Positions 24,679-36,459 are shown, numbered from the stretch's first letter. The stretch: DNA of 49,380 bases from Cyanobacteria bacterium PR.3.49 (GCA_013997645.1 PNKB01000014.1:1-49380); one strand, 5' to 3'. Numbers and translations: made by a program. Notes: generated by a model from the sequence alone, not told the origin.

Positions 24679-25476
24679 TTGTGGTTGATCGAAAATGAGC
24701 CTGGTATCGAAGGCTATCTCAGGCTCGAGATTTCACGTTTTGGTCATAAGTTTAAACCAAAGACGTTTGCAACTCTCCGCCAAGCTTGGCTCGAACAGGC
24801 CTCAGCCAATCCCCTGAACGGAGCCATATTAGGTAATGCAGCATCATTCATCGTCTGGAACGACTTTGAGACAGCCTCTGAATTATTCGAACGTGCTTAC
24901 AATTTACAACCACATGAAGGATGGTTGGGATTGTTTGTGATCTATTGCAATTCTCAATTGTGGAGCCTTCCCGAGTTGTATTCGGATAAGATTCGCAAAC
25001 AAATTATTGATGTCGGGCTTCGCTCACTTGAAACCGAATCAGGCGGCGCGCCGTTTTTAACATGTGAATATGTGTCAGACGCAGCACTCAGTTTGGGTTA
25101 TTACGATATTGTGCGCAAGTGTGCGAAAGAATTGCGTGACTGGGATCAGACCATATGTGAGCAAATGGCAAACGGATTCCTGGGGCTGGTAGCGCTGAGA
25201 GAGAATAATCGTTCTCTGGCAGTTCAATTGATGTTAGAGATGAAGCGCGGCTATCAGCCTCAGGAAGTGATTTTTCGTCTTGCTAGAGAGTTATTTGATC
25301 TGGGAGAAAGAGAATCGATCATCCAACTGATAAAAAGTTTCAAGAGAAAGGTCAGGACGTCCGCCAGGAATCGATGGCTGAATCAAGTCGAAAATGATGA
25401 GCGCCCGGATTTCGATGATTGGTGTGTGTGTAGCGCTTGCATGGCTAAAGAAGCAGCACTCAAACAGGCAAAATGA
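24679..25476 (+). CDS. Helical-repeat (TPR-like) protein, unknown function
   Basis: The 265-residue protein is nearly all alpha-helical, with TPR-like spacing around FETASELFERAYNLQPHEGW (residues 60-80) and repeated helical pairs afterwards. Near the C-terminus is DDWCVCSACM, a small Cys cluster that may bind metal. There is no signal peptide. TTG at 24679 opens the frame; no clear ribosome site is present, so the start is uncertain. It follows speD by 48 nt and ends 1 nt before the convergent M48 protease gene. Confidence 0.6.
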   Translation: MWLIENEPGIEGYLRLEISRFGHKFKPKTFATLRQAWLEQASANPLNGAILGNAASFIVWNDFETASELFERAYNLQPHEGWLGLFVIYCNSQLWSLPELYSDKIRKQIIDVGLRSLETESGGAPFLTCEYVSDAALSLGYYDIVRKCAKELRDWDQTICEQMANGFLGLVALRENNRSLAVQLMLEMKRGYQPQEVIFRLARELFDLGERESIIQLIKSFKRKVRTSARNRWLNQVENDERPDFDDWCVCSACMAKEAALKQAK

Positions 25477-25477
25477 C

Positions 25478-26623
25478 TTAATGTTCGGCAGATCCATTTT
25501 TCAATGCGGCAATGATTCTCTCTTTCACAGATGGATGAGAATACAAAGTCGCCACCGCCCATGCAGGCGGGTCCATGTCGTCCAGATTGAAACGGGCAAA
25601 CGTGGATAACTGGCGCGCAAACGCTTCAGGATTGCCGGTAAGTGCGAGTGCTTGCTGGTCTGCTTGCAATTCGAACTGCCTAGAAAAATAGTTCTGAACC
25701 GGCATGAAGAGAAAGTTTCCCGACAGCACAATAAAGAATGCCAGAGCAATCGTCGGAAGATCATCGACTTTCGAGATGCCCCATGATGGAGGCAAGCGCG
25801 GTATTATGGATGGTGCAGTCAGTTGCGCCGCAGCCGGTGCCAGGAGTAAAAAACTGCAGATCATAAGCAAGTTCAAACTTAGATGATTGAGCTTTATATG
25901 CGAGATTTCGTGAGCAATCATTGCTTCTATCTCGTCGGCGCTCAGCCGATTCACAACCGTTTCATACAAAACAAATCGCGACGACGGACCTGCTCCTGTA
26001 GCATAAGCGTTCAATTTCTTGCTGGCAGGAACGTTTTCAACCAGCACTTTGGCTCCATCCAAACCTGCTTTTTTGAAAATTGCATCGACACGCATTTGCA
26101 CTTCCGGTTTATTTAGCGGTTTCAAATAACCACTGTTGTCTTCCAGGAAATACGGCATGACGAGTATTTGAACAGCATATCCGGCTGCAAAAAGAGCGCC
26201 AGTGTAAAAGCCCCAGTGCTTGGGAAAGCGCTTGGTCAGCACCATTGCCAGTGCGATCATCGGAATGGAATGAATGCAACCGGCGATGAAATCGATGAAT
26301 TTCGAGACGATGTATGAGAAGGAAGTGTCGTTGGTCAGTCCGAATACCTTCTCTGGAGCATATTCGAGCAAGACTTTGATCGGCAATGAAAGGACAAAGA
26401 GAAAGGCCATAACGAACAAGCAATATGTTGCGGCTCTGACAAACTGCATTTGGCTGTCCTTCTCGACCAGGCGAGCGAAAGCCTTAGCCAGACCGCTTTG
26501 AAGCAATACGAAGCAAAGTCCGATCTGCCAGAGTGATACCGAAAGAAGGGCGAAAATTGAAAGCAGCGTGTAATCCTTCATTGCCTGGCTTGACTGAGTC
26601 ACTTCCGCAACGTTAAGGCTCAA
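25478..26623 (-). CDS. M48-family membrane zinc metalloprotease (Ste24/HtpX-like)
   Basis: The zinc motif HEISH in MIAHEISHIKLNH and the downstream glutamate ligand in ELQADQQALALTG identify an M48 peptidase. It has at least five hydrophobic helices, three before the catalytic motif and two after it, as expected for Ste24-type CAAX proteases, with the site facing the cytoplasm. Length (381 aa) is between HtpX and Ste24. It starts 17 nt downstream of the class A PBP gene and may be cotranscribed. The start is TTG 26623 (GGGG upstream); ATG 26581 is an alternative. Likely role: membrane protein quality control. Confidence 0.87.
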   Translation of the reverse strand: MSLNVAEVTQSSQAMKDYTLLSIFALLSVSLWQIGLCFVLLQSGLAKAFARLVEKDSQMQFVRAATYCLFVMAFLFVLSLPIKVLLEYAPEKVFGLTNDTSFSYIVSKFIDFIAGCIHSIPMIALAMVLTKRFPKHWGFYTGALFAAGYAVQILVMPYFLEDNSGYLKPLNKPEVQMRVDAIFKKAGLDGAKVLVENVPASKKLNAYATGAGPSSRFVLYETVVNRLSADEIEAMIAHEISHIKLNHLSLNLLMICSFLLLAPAAAQLTAPSIIPRLPPSWGISKVDDLPTIALAFFIVLSGNFLFMPVQNYFSRQFELQADQQALALTGNPEAFARQLSTFARFNLDDMDPPAWAVATLYSHPSVKERIIAALKNGSAEH

Positions 26624-26640
26624 TGGCGACCCCGCAAATT

Positions 26641-28956
26641 TTAGTGGGGAGTAGCGGCAGAAGGATCAGCCGGTGCGAATGCAGGCTTGGCTTCGTAAGG
26701 AGCATATTTCGAGCGCGTCGAAGGAGTAGATGGCGCGATAAAAGTGCTGGTGGTGCCCGGAGCAGGAGCAGATGTTGTCGAAGGTGCCGGAGCCGGCGTT
26801 GGAGCAGTCACAGGAGTAGAAGCAGGCTCGGGCGCAACTTGTGGTGCTTCTTTGGGAGTTTCCGGCGCTGGTGTCGCTGCCGGTACCACGGCAGGAGTAG
26901 CAGCCGGTGTCTCCACCCTCGGCTTTTCCAAAGCTTCCTTCGCTACTGCGGCGTCAGGAGCTGGTTTTGGATCATCGCCACCCAATTTCAGTCCGGGAAG
27001 CAGGAGGGGAGTATCGCCGTCCTTGGCAAGTTTTTCATCAGACTTGGTTGTTTCTTTTTCTTCCGGTGACGGCGTAATCAGTGTTCCTGCCGGGGTGGGA
27101 ATAGCAGTGTAATAGGCCTTCATATACTCTTTCCAGATCTTTGCCATGACCACGCCGCCCGTCACGTTGTGACCGGCGATGGGCTTGTTCTCATCGTTGC
27201 CGCCCCACACGGCGGTGACGAGGTCGGGAGTGAAGCCGATAAACCAGATATCTTTGCCTTCATCGGCGGTGCCTGTTTTTCCGCCCACCGGACGATCGTC
27301 CAGCTTGGCACCAGTACCGGTGCCGTACTTGACCACGTCTTGCAAACAATCAACCAGTTTGGCTACCGGCTGCATATTGAAGACTTTGTCGTATTTACCT
27401 TCGAATACTTGAATGACTTGCCCCCGGTTGTTCTCGATTCTTCTGAGCATTTGCGGTTTGATGGAAACACCGCCGCGCACGAATGTAGAATAAGCAGCAG
27501 CCATATCGAGAGGCGAGACGGCCGAGCTGCCCAACGCCAAGGACAGGTTAGGGTCGAGTTTGGAAGTCACACCAGCCAGGCGTGCTGTTTCAACAATGCT
27601 CTCCATGCCGGCTTCTCTGGCTATCTTTACGGCAGGCACGTTGCGCGAAAGAGCCAGCGCCTTGCGCACTTGAATTCGACCCATGAATTTGTGATCGAAG
27701 TTTTTCGGAGCATAGTCCGGCAGACCCCAGGGCTGTTTCACCACCAGTGGTGTATCGTCGATTATCGAATCAGGATTGGCTGTGTTCTTAATGAAAGCGG
27801 TCAGGTAGACAAACGGCTTGAAAGAAGAACCGGCAGTATGCGGATTGGTTGCGCGGTTGAACTGGTTTTTCCAGAAATTGCCGACTCCGCCGACCATAGC
27901 AACGACCGAACCGTCACGCACTTGAATGGAAACGAGAGCAGCCTGAGATACGCCTTTGGGAGCCTTCTTGATCTGATCATTGAGAGTTTTCTCGGCGATC
28001 GTTTGCGCTTTGGGATCCAGATTGGTGTAAACGCGAAGACCTTGTTTGCGCAATTCAGCTTGACTGAATTCGGTGCGCAAAATTTCCAAAACCTGGGCAA
28101 TGTAATAAGGATACTTTTGCAGCGGGCTGATGCCGCGCTTGAAACTCAGCTTTTCCGCTTTAGCTGCTTTTGCCTGACCGGCGGTGATGTAACCGTACTC
28201 GGCCATCTTGTCGATGATTTCTTTTTGACGCTCGAATGCTTCTTGCCTGTGAGCAGGCGATCCAAGCTCGGAAGGTGCTTTGACCAGACCGGCAAGGAAA
28301 GCCGACTGGGCTAGCGAGAGCCCGGCGGCGGTGCGGTCGAAGTAACGCGATGCGGCGCGCTCGATACCGTAGGCGTTGTTGCCGAAATAGACTTGGTTCA
28401 AATACATCTCGAGAATGCGCTCTTTCGGGTATTTGCTTTCCAGAGAATTGGCCAGATAAGCTTCTTTGATTTTTCTGTCGAATGTTCTCATGCCCTCAGT
28501 GAAAAAGAGGTTCTTCACGAGCTGTTGAGTGATTGTCGAGCCGCCTTCTTTGACGCGTCCGGCTTGAACGTTAACCAGCGATGCCCGAATTATGGACATG
28601 TAGTTGACGCCATGGTGCTCGTAGAAGTGGTGATCTTCTGCGGCGAGCATGGCTTGCTGCATCTGCTTCGAGACTTGATTCAAAGGGATGACGCGTCTGT
28701 CCTCGTCACCTTCCACGGTGCACACCATGTGATCGTTTTTGTCGAACACTTGAATGGCTTCGATTGGCTCATAACGCTCTACCAGCGTTATGTCCGGCAA
28801 ATCCTGCAATTGGCGGAAAAGCGAAGCACCAAAATAACCAAGTCCGATGGCACCACATACGAGGGTAGTGAAAACCATAAGGCGAAAGCTCTTGCCGACA
28901 ACACGGCCGAAGCCCCCTTGTTTGTTTCCCTTCGCCTTAGATCGGCGCGTAGCCAA
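26641..28956 (-). CDS. Class A penicillin-binding protein (glycosyltransferase-transpeptidase)
   Basis: Bifunctional peptidoglycan synthase, 771 aa. One N-terminal transmembrane helix (25-46) is followed by a GT51 domain with catalytic Glu107 in AAEDHHFYEHHG, GGSTITQQLVKN (138-149) and the KYPKERILEMYLNQVYFG motif. The transpeptidase domain has the SxxK site S377-S-F-K380, SRN (437-439) and KTGT near 560. Residues 650-771 are a Pro/Ala/Thr-rich low-complexity tail of the kind that spans the cell wall. The start codon is TTG with GAGGG 9 nt upstream. A M48 protease gene follows. Confidence 0.96.
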   Translation of the reverse strand: MATRRSKAKGNKQGGFGRVVGKSFRLMVFTTLVCGAIGLGYFGASLFRQLQDLPDITLVERYEPIEAIQVFDKNDHMVCTVEGDEDRRVIPLNQVSKQMQQAMLAAEDHHFYEHHGVNYMSIIRASLVNVQAGRVKEGGSTITQQLVKNLFFTEGMRTFDRKIKEAYLANSLESKYPKERILEMYLNQVYFGNNAYGIERAASRYFDRTAAGLSLAQSAFLAGLVKAPSELGSPAHRQEAFERQKEIIDKMAEYGYITAGQAKAAKAEKLSFKRGISPLQKYPYYIAQVLEILRTEFSQAELRKQGLRVYTNLDPKAQTIAEKTLNDQIKKAPKGVSQAALVSIQVRDGSVVAMVGGVGNFWKNQFNRATNPHTAGSSFKPFVYLTAFIKNTANPDSIIDDTPLVVKQPWGLPDYAPKNFDHKFMGRIQVRKALALSRNVPAVKIAREAGMESIVETARLAGVTSKLDPNLSLALGSSAVSPLDMAAAYSTFVRGGVSIKPQMLRRIENNRGQVIQVFEGKYDKVFNMQPVAKLVDCLQDVVKYGTGTGAKLDDRPVGGKTGTADEGKDIWFIGFTPDLVTAVWGGNDENKPIAGHNVTGGVVMAKIWKEYMKAYYTAIPTPAGTLITPSPEEKETTKSDEKLAKDGDTPLLLPGLKLGGDDPKPAPDAAVAKEALEKPRVETPAATPAVVPAATPAPETPKEAPQVAPEPASTPVTAPTPAPAPSTTSAPAPGTTSTFIAPSTPSTRSKYAPYEAKPAFAPADPSAATPH

Positions 28957-29032
28957 TTTGTGCCCTCTTTCAACTTCCTGGCAGTAATTATATCTATGAT
29001 GGCAAGTATGAGCTTATTTGCTCATCTTGTGC

Positions 29033-29062
29033 GTAATAAACAAGCTGGTAATAAACAAGCTC
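29033..29062. repeat. 15-nt tandem duplication upstream of the PBP gene
   Basis: GTAATAAACAAGCTG is repeated immediately at 29048-29062 with one mismatch at the last base. It lies in the 176-nt gap upstream of the PBP gene (minus strand), where its promoter should be. Confidence 0.6.
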
Positions 29063-29085
29063 GTTAAAACATGCGCAAATAGCAA

Positions 29086-29106
29086 GGGCGGTGCATGGCA
29101 CCGCCC
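29086..29106. terminator. GC-rich hairpin after the recombinase gene
   Basis: A 9-bp perfect stem GGGCGGTGC/GCACCGCCC with loop ATG lies 27 nt beyond the stop of the minus-strand xer gene. The T-run on that strand is weak (TTGCTATTTGC), so it could be a terminator or a REP-like element; the flanking GTAGGGGC is typical of dispersed repeats. Confidence 0.5.
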
Positions 29107-29132
29107 CTACAGATTTTTCGAGCCGCTTCGAA

Positions 29133-30173
29133 CTACGCTCTTGGGTGCGTGTTCATGTAGACCTTGCGCAGACGGTCCATCGTCACATGTGTGTAAATTT
29201 GCGTTGTGCTGATGGTTGTGTGTCCGAGAAGATCTTGCACCACGCGCAGGTCGGCTCCGCCTTCCAGCAAGTGGGTTGCAAATGTGTGTCTCAATGTATG
29301 AGGCGTTATCGGTTTGTTGATACCGGCTTTGCGCGCATACTTAAGAACGATGCGGTGTACCGAGCGTGCCGAGAGCTTCGTGGCCTGACGGCTTACGAAG
29401 AGCGGGTGATCGGGTTGAGCGATGCGTCCGCCGGCCAAACGACTCCAGTGATTGGAGAGGTATGAGGTCAGCGAGGTGGCGGCTTGCTGGTTGAGGAGCA
29501 CCACGCGCTCTTTCGAGCCCTTACCGGTAACTCTCATTTCCAACTGAGCGGGATCCCAATCTTTGACTCTCAGGCTGCACAGCTCGCTAACGCGCATGCC
29601 GGTTGCATAAAGCACGTCCATGAGCGCTCTGTCGCGAATGCCGAGCGAAGATTGATCCGGTGCCTGCAACAGTCTTGCGACTTCTTCTCTGTCCAGGCAG
29701 GCGGGAAGCCGTCTGGCCAGTTTGGGTCCGCGGACCATTTTGGATGGATCTTCTTCGATCAAGTGCTCGCGGCGAAGATAACGGTAGAAGCTGCGGATGG
29801 CAGAGATCTTACGAGCCACTGTAGGGCGGCTGTAATGCTCTTGCATCTGACGAATATAAGCTTTCAGCTTTTCCACTTCAGGAGAAGCCGATGACTCAAT
29901 GTCATCACCGCTCTCTGAAGGGGGCGCAGAGCCTGATTCGTTAGATTGGCTTTCTAAAGATGGCGCCGGCGCATCAACTACCGCCGCGGCGGCATTTGTT
30001 TCGCTGACTTCAGCTGTTAGTAATTGCCTCAGATCGTTGAGATAAGCTCTGATCGTATTGGAAGAGTAATTTCTTTCTACTTCCAAGTAGCCTGCAAACT
30101 GGTCGAGCCAGGCTAAAGCTCCTGTTTGAGAATTCACGAAGACCGACTTTCTAGAATAAACGCCAAGTTCCAA
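29133..30173 (-). CDS. xerC: Tyrosine recombinase XerC/XerD with an N-domain insertion
   Basis: The 346-residue protein has all catalytic residues: R194 in ATGMRVSEL, K218 in GKGSKER, H292-x-x-R295 in HTLRHTFATHLLEGG, H318 in LGHTTISTT and nucleophile Y327. The C-terminal half is closest to chromosome-dimer-resolving XerC/XerD. The SAM-like N-domain is interrupted at about residues 54-98 by a stretch of Ala, Ser, Glu and Pro (ESSASPE and similar) absent from ordinary Xer proteins. Start is TTG 30173 with no clear ribosome site; GTG at codon 13 is possible. No att sites or cargo genes flank it, so a housekeeping role is likelier than an integrase. Confidence 0.88.
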   Translation of the reverse strand: MELGVYSRKSVFVNSQTGALAWLDQFAGYLEVERNYSSNTIRAYLNDLRQLLTAEVSETNAAAAVVDAPAPSLESQSNESGSAPPSESGDDIESSASPEVEKLKAYIRQMQEHYSRPTVARKISAIRSFYRYLRREHLIEEDPSKMVRGPKLARRLPACLDREEVARLLQAPDQSSLGIRDRALMDVLYATGMRVSELCSLRVKDWDPAQLEMRVTGKGSKERVVLLNQQAATSLTSYLSNHWSRLAGGRIAQPDHPLFVSRQATKLSARSVHRIVLKYARKAGINKPITPHTLRHTFATHLLEGGADLRVVQDLLGHTTISTTQIYTHVTMDRLRKVYMNTHPRA

Positions 30174-30264
30174 TAACTAATTATGGGTGGCGGCTAATCT
30201 TTGTAAAGCCCCCACCTGTGGAATTTTTCGGAAAGCGGTCGTGGACGATCTCGCTTGACAACAA

Positions 30265-30360
30265 CGGGGATGCGTAGGAATCGAACCCACCCAGGACAGC
30301 GTTTATCTGCCCCACAACGGTTTTGAAGACCGCACGCCACACCAGCAGCGCTCCATCCCC
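30265..30360 (-). tRNA. selC: tRNA-Sec (anticodon TCA)
   Basis: Read on the minus strand this folds as a selenocysteine tRNA: acceptor GGGGATGG with GCATCCCC plus discriminator G, a 6-bp D stem (CGCTGC/GTGGCG) with the short TGGT loop, anticodon stem-loop GCGGT-CTTCAAA-ACCGT with anticodon TCA at 30324-30326, a long variable arm (GGGCAG/CTGTCC around ATAAACG) and a T arm GTGGG-TTCGATT-CCTAC. The long acceptor and D stems, the UCA anticodon and the long variable arm are the marks separating tRNA-Sec from suppressor and serine tRNAs. CCA is not encoded. It implies that SelA/SelB/SelD exist elsewhere in the genome, and supports reading TGA 12002-12004 as Sec. Confidence 0.95.
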
Positions 30361-30860
30361 AAAAGTGATCTTACAGGCAACCGGTTTCCAATATGCAGCC
30401 GATATTGTTTGCATAGAATCCGCATGATCACCCGATCTTCCAAATTTATCGCCACACTTACAACCCAAGTGCCCGATAAGGATCAGCCCACAGTGCCGCT
30501 GCGATCGAGAGCTCTTTCGAACATGCAAGTCTTCAATCGATCATTTCCGGCAATCTGAGCGTTTTTTCACCACAAAATATCCATTCACTACAAAGTCGCA
30601 ATATAATTAGCAAAAATTTATCAATTCTTGCACACGTTGATTCGACTGGCTCCAGGTTTATGAGACGGATTTAACTCGACAAAACCCGAAACCCCTCACT
30701 TCAACATTCACAACAATTCGTTTGACAATACAATTAGTAGCTACGTATAGTTGCAAATTCCGGTTTGCGCTCACGTACCAACGTCGCATTGGTCTGTGCG
30801 AGCAAATCGCCGTGCTTGCATATTGTCAATGGTCCCCGACCAAGAACCCAGAGGTAATCG
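30361..30860. other. Intergenic region between tRNA-Sec and rpoB
   Basis: Five hundred bases with no believable gene. The last 140 hold the rpoB promoter and leader. The rest is A/T-rich in the middle (30580-30640). No ribosomal-protein gene (rplJ/rplL) precedes rpoB here, unlike in many bacteria. Confidence 0.5.
30722..30751 (+). promoter_or_regulatory. Promoter of the rpoB-rpoC1-rpoC2 operon
   Basis: TTGACA (30722-30727) and TATAGT (30746-30751) are separated by 18 nt, close to the sigma70 consensus. Transcription would start near 30758, leaving a leader of about 100 nt. The rpoB ATG has GAGGT 6 nt upstream. Confidence 0.65.
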
Positions 30861-33800
30861 ATGGCTTTAGAGTTAACGGAGCGCGTCAAGACCTTCGGGG
30901 TCGGCAGCTCACGCATCGCCGACTTGCCCGATTTGGCAGAAATTCAGAAGAGTTCGTTCAAGTGGTTTATCGATGAGGGTCTCGGAGAAGAGCTCAGAGC
31001 CTTCAGCCCCATCAAAGACTACACGGGCAAACTCGAGCTCCACTTCCTGACCAACTACACATTCGAAGATCACACAGAACCCAATAAGCCAAAGACTCCT
31101 GAGGAAGCAAGGGAACTAGACGCTAGTTTCACAAAGAAACTGCGTATTCAAATGCGCCTGGTGAACCGCGAAATCGGTGAAATCAAGGAGCAAGAAATCT
31201 ACGTCGGCGACATCCCGATGATGACCGACCGTGGAACATTCATTATTAATGGCGCCGAGCGCGTCATTGTTTCGCAAATTGTCAGAAGCCCCGGCATCTA
31301 CTACAAGCGCGAAATCGACACCAACGGTAAACGTACTTTCTCTGCGACTCTGATTCCGAACCGCGGCGCCTGGCTGAAGTTCGAAACAGACGTCAACGAT
31401 GTCATCTACGTCAAAATCGACAAGAACAGAAAGCTCCCGGCAACCACATTGCTGAGAGCGCTTGGCTATTCGGATTCCGAAATGGAATCGCTTTTCCGTC
31501 ACCGAGACTTCCTCAAGAAGACGCTGGAAAAGGACAACACCAAGTCCAGAGAAGATTCATTGATCGAAGTCTACAGAAAGCTGCGTCCCGGCGATCCGCC
31601 GTCTGTCGCCGGTGGACAGTCGATCATCGACAGCCGCTTCTTCGACGACAAGCGTTACGACTTGGGCAAAGTCGGTCGCTATAAGTTGAATAAGAAGCTG
31701 ACTCTCTCGGTTCCCGAGCAACAGCGCACTCTCACCCGCGAAGATATCGTGGCTGCAGTCGACTATTTGATCGGTCTTCACTACGACGACGGTCAAGTGG
31801 ATGACATCGATCACCTCGGCAACCGCCGCATCAGATCAGTTGGTGAGCTGCTGCAAAACCAATTCCGTATCGGTCTTACTCGTCTTGAAAGAATCGTGCG
31901 CGAGCGCATGACATTGCAAGACGTAGACACTCTCACCCCGGCCAACCTGCTTAACACCAAGCCGTTGGTAGCTGCAATCCGTGAATTCTTCGGCTCATCG
32001 CAGTTGTCGCAATTTATGGACCAGACCAATCCTCTGGCTGAATTGACCCACAAGCGCAGACTGTCTGCACTTGGACCGGGCGGTTTGTCGAGAGAACGGG
32101 CCGGATTCGCAGTCCGCGACATTCACCCCAGCCACTACGGACGCATCTGCCCGGTAGAAACACCGGAAGGTCCGAACGCAGGTTTGATCGGATCGCTCGC
32201 CACTCATGCTCGCGTCAACGAATATGGTTTCATCGAAACACCATATAGAAAGGTTGAAAACGGCAGAGTCAGCGATCAGATTCATTACCTGACTGCCGAT
32301 GAAGAAGACAAATACCGTGTTGCACCGGGCGATGTGCCGGTCAAAGACAATGGTGACTTCGTTCATCCTCTAGTTCCGGTGCGCTACAAAGCCGAATTCG
32401 AAGAAACACCGCCGGAGCAAGTCGACTATGTCGGCGTGTCACCGATTCAAATTGTCTCGGTCGGAACGGCGCTTATCCCATTCCTCGAGCACGATGACGC
32501 TAACCGCGCCTTGATGGGCTCGAACATGCAACGTCAGTCTGTACCGCTCATTCAAACCGAGCGCGCATTCGTGACTACCGGCATTGAGAAGCAATCCGCA
32601 AAAGACTCCGGCATGGTCGTTGTGGCTGATGTCGAAGGCAAATGCGAATACGTTTCTGCAACTGCAGTGCATGTGCGCACCAAGGACAAGAGGCTGGTTA
32701 AGTACAGACTGGCTAAATTCCAGCGCTCCAACCAGGACACCTGCTTGAACCAGAAGCCGATTGTTGAAGTCGGCGACAACATCAAGCCGGGCATGGTCAT
32801 CGCCGACGGTGCCGCCACCAAGCGTGGTGAACTGGCGGTCGGTCGCAACCTGCTCGTCGCCTTCATGCCCTGGGAAGGCTACAACTTTGAGGACGCGATC
32901 CTTATAAGTCAACGCCTGGTATTCGATGATGTGATGACTTCCATCCACATCGAAAAGCTGGAAATCGATGCTCGCTCCACGAAGCTCGGTCCTGAAGAAA
33001 TCACTCGCGAAGTGCCCAACGTATCTGAAGAGTCGCTGCGTCACTTAGACGAAAACGGCATCGTCAGAATCGGCTCGCGTGTTTATCCTGACGACATCCT
33101 GGTCGGCAAGATCACACCGAAGGGCGAATCCGAACACCCGCCGGAAGAAAAACTCTTGCGCGCCATCTTCGGTGAAAAGGCAAGAGACGTTCGCGACAAC
33201 TCACTGCGCGTTCCGCACGGTGAAGGCGGTCGTGTTGTAGGCGTCAAAGTGTTCGACCGCGAAAAAGGTGATGAGCTTCCGCCCGTCGCCAATAAAGTGG
33301 TTCGCGTTTACATCGCTCAAAAACGCAAGATCTCGGTGGGCGACAAAGTAGCAGGACGTCACGGCAACAAGGGTATTGTCGCCAAGATTCTGCCGACAGA
33401 AGATATGCCATTCCTTCCGGACGGCACTCCTGTCGACATCGTCCTCAACCCGCTTGGCGTGCCGAGCCGTATGAATGTCGGACAGACATTCGAAACATTG
33501 CTCGGACTGGCTGCCATGCTCACGGGTCTGCACTATGAAGTGCCGCCCTTCGACGAAATGCACGCCAAAGAAGCATCTTCGGCTCTCGTTCACGACGAGA
33601 TCAAGAAAGGCAAGAAGCAAGCTGAAGCACCGTGGGTCGGTGATGACGGCAAAGTCATCCTGGCAGACGGACGCACCGGCGAGCCCTTCGATAACCCGGT
33701 CACGGTCGGCAAGATCTACATGATGAAACTCGTTCACCTTGTGGACGATAAGATTCACGCTCGCTCGACCGGTCCCTACTCGCTGGTTACGCAACAGCCT

Positions 33801-34397
33801 CTGGGCGGTAAAGCGCAATTCGGCGGACAGCGTCTTGGAGAAATGGAATGCTGGGCACTCGAGGCCTTCGGCGCTTCCTACTCTCTGCAAGAGATGTTGA
33901 CCATCAAGTCAGATGACGTAAATGGTCGCTCCAAAGCGTACGAATCTATTGTTAAGGGTGAAAACCTGAAGCGTCCCGGCATTCCTGAATCGTTCAAGGT
34001 GCTGGTGCGCGAACTTCAATCAATCGGTCTTGATGTTTCCGTCGCCAAGCGCACGCGCGAAGGCGGTGAAATCGAAGTCGATTTGATGACTGAAGTTGAA
34101 GAAGTTCGCCCGCGCGGCATGCGTCGCATGAGTCCATTCGGTGAGATCGGCATTGAGTCCGAACTGGCTGAATTGAGACAGCAAGCGGTTCCGTCAGGAA
34201 TGGTCGCAGTTTCCGAGGGCGATGAAGAATTGCTCGGCGGTGGCGGCGGCGGCGTCAGCGACGACAGTGATTCAGATTCGGACAGCACCGAATCCGACAG
34301 CGGCCTTATCGGCGGCGCAGTTGCCTCACTCGGTGGCGGCGTCGGTGCAGCTGATGAAGAAGCAGCGGATGACGAAGGCGCTGATGACGACTTCTAA
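30861..34397 (+). CDS. rpoB: RNA polymerase beta subunit
   Basis: The 1178-residue protein is a full RpoB. It contains the rifampicin-pocket region near residues 378-405 ([14 protein letters not shown] and [14 protein letters not shown]) with the residues of the sensitive state, then [31 protein letters not shown], the [12 protein letters not shown] motif and the C-terminal [20 protein letters not shown] segment. There is no large insertion, which accounts for the short length. After the conserved end ([15 protein letters not shown]) a 75-residue tail rich in Gly, Ser and Asp ([12 protein letters not shown]) is unusual. First gene of the rpo operon. Confidence 0.98.
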   Translation: MALELTERVKTFGVGSSRIADLPDLAEIQKSSFKWFIDEGLGEELRAFSPIKDYTGKLELHFLTNYTFEDHTEPNKPKTPEEARELDASFTKKLRIQMRLVNREIGEIKEQEIYVGDIPMMTDRGTFIINGAERVIVSQIVRSPGIYYKREIDTNGKRTFSATLIPNRGAWLKFETDVNDVIYVKIDKNRKLPATTLLRALGYSDSEMESLFRHRDFLKKTLEKDNTKSREDSLIEVYRKLRPGDPPSVAGGQSIIDSRFFDDKRYDLGKVGRYKLNKKLTLSVPEQQRTLTREDIVAAVDYLIGLHYDDGQVDDIDHLGNRRIRSVGELLQNQFRIGLTRLERIVRERMTLQDVDTLTPANLLNTKPLVAAIREFFGSSQLSQFMDQTNPLAELTHKRRLSALGPGGLSRERAGFAVRDIHPSHYGRICPVETPEGPNAGLIGSLATHARVNEYGFIETPYRKVENGRVSDQIHYLTADEEDKYRVAPGDVPVKDNGDFVHPLVPVRYKAEFEETPPEQVDYVGVSPIQIVSVGTALIPFLEHDDANRALMGSNMQRQSVPLIQTERAFVTTGIEKQSAKDSGMVVVADVEGKCEYVSATAVHVRTKDKRLVKYRLAKFQRSNQDTCLNQKPIVEVGDNIKPGMVIADGAATKRGELAVGRNLLVAFMPWEGYNFEDAILISQRLVFDDVMTSIHIEKLEIDARSTKLGPEEITREVPNVSEESLRHLDENGIVRIGSRVYPDDILVGKITPKGESEHPPEEKLLRAIFGEKARDVRDNSLRVPHGEGGRVVGVKVFDREKGDELPPVANKVVRVYIAQKRKISVGDKVAGRHGNKGIVAKILPTEDMPFLPDGTPVDIVLNPLGVPSRMNVGQTFETLLGLAAMLTGLHYEVPPFDEMHAKEASSALVHDEIKKGKKQAEAPWVGDDGKVILADGRTGEPFDNPVTVGKIYMMKLVHLVDDKIHARSTGPYSLVTQQPLGGKAQFGGQRLGEMECWALEAFGASYSLQEMLTIKSDDVNGRSKAYESIVKGENLKRPGIPESFKVLVRELQSIGLDVSVAKRTREGGEIEVDLMTEVEEVRPRGMRRMSPFGEIGIESELAELRQQAVPSGMVAVSEGDEELLGGGGGGVSDDSDSDSDSTESDSGLIGGAVASLGGGVGAADEEAADDEGADDDF

Positions 34398-34408
34398 ATG
34401 ACTTAACC

Positions 34409-34469
34409 GGAACGTTCTGAATGAAGCGGTTCTTCTTAAAAGATGCACTTCAAACATTCAGAACGTTCC
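34409..34469 (+). promoter_or_regulatory. Large hairpin between rpoB and rpoC1
   Basis: A perfect 15-nt inverted repeat, GGAACGTTCTGAATG (34409-34423) and CATTCAGAACGTTCC (34455-34469), encloses 31 nt. No T-run follows, so it is not a standard terminator. It sits in the 151-nt gap between rpoB and rpoC1 and could be an RNase processing site, an mRNA stabiliser or an attenuator. Confidence 0.6.
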
Positions 34470-34485
34470 AATCTGTTCGCAATAG

Positions 34486-36354
<1,869 letters not shown>

Positions 36355-36369
36355 CAAGTATTTGGGCGA

Positions 36370-36391
36370 CACGCTGCCGAGGCGCAGCGTG
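36370..36391 (+). promoter_or_regulatory. Hairpin between rpoC1 and rpoC2
   Basis: CACGCTGC (36370-36377) pairs with GCAGCGTG (36384-36391) around a 6-nt loop. No T-run follows. Together with the rpoB-rpoC1 hairpin it may mark RNA processing points in this operon. Confidence 0.45.
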
Positions 36392-36459
36392 ATTGCCTGA
36401 AACTAAAGTTTTAAACCTCAAATCTAAGCTAACCAAACCAAAGCAATAAAGAGGAACCC

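Noticed and set aside
29133..30173. Integrase of a mobile element
   Set aside because: The protein resembles housekeeping XerC/XerD, and no attachment repeats, cargo or phage genes flank it; the nearby tRNA-Sec shows no duplicated 3' end.
30181..30528. A 115-residue open frame on the minus strand
   Set aside because: It covers the tRNA-Sec gene and has no ribosome site or recognisable protein features.
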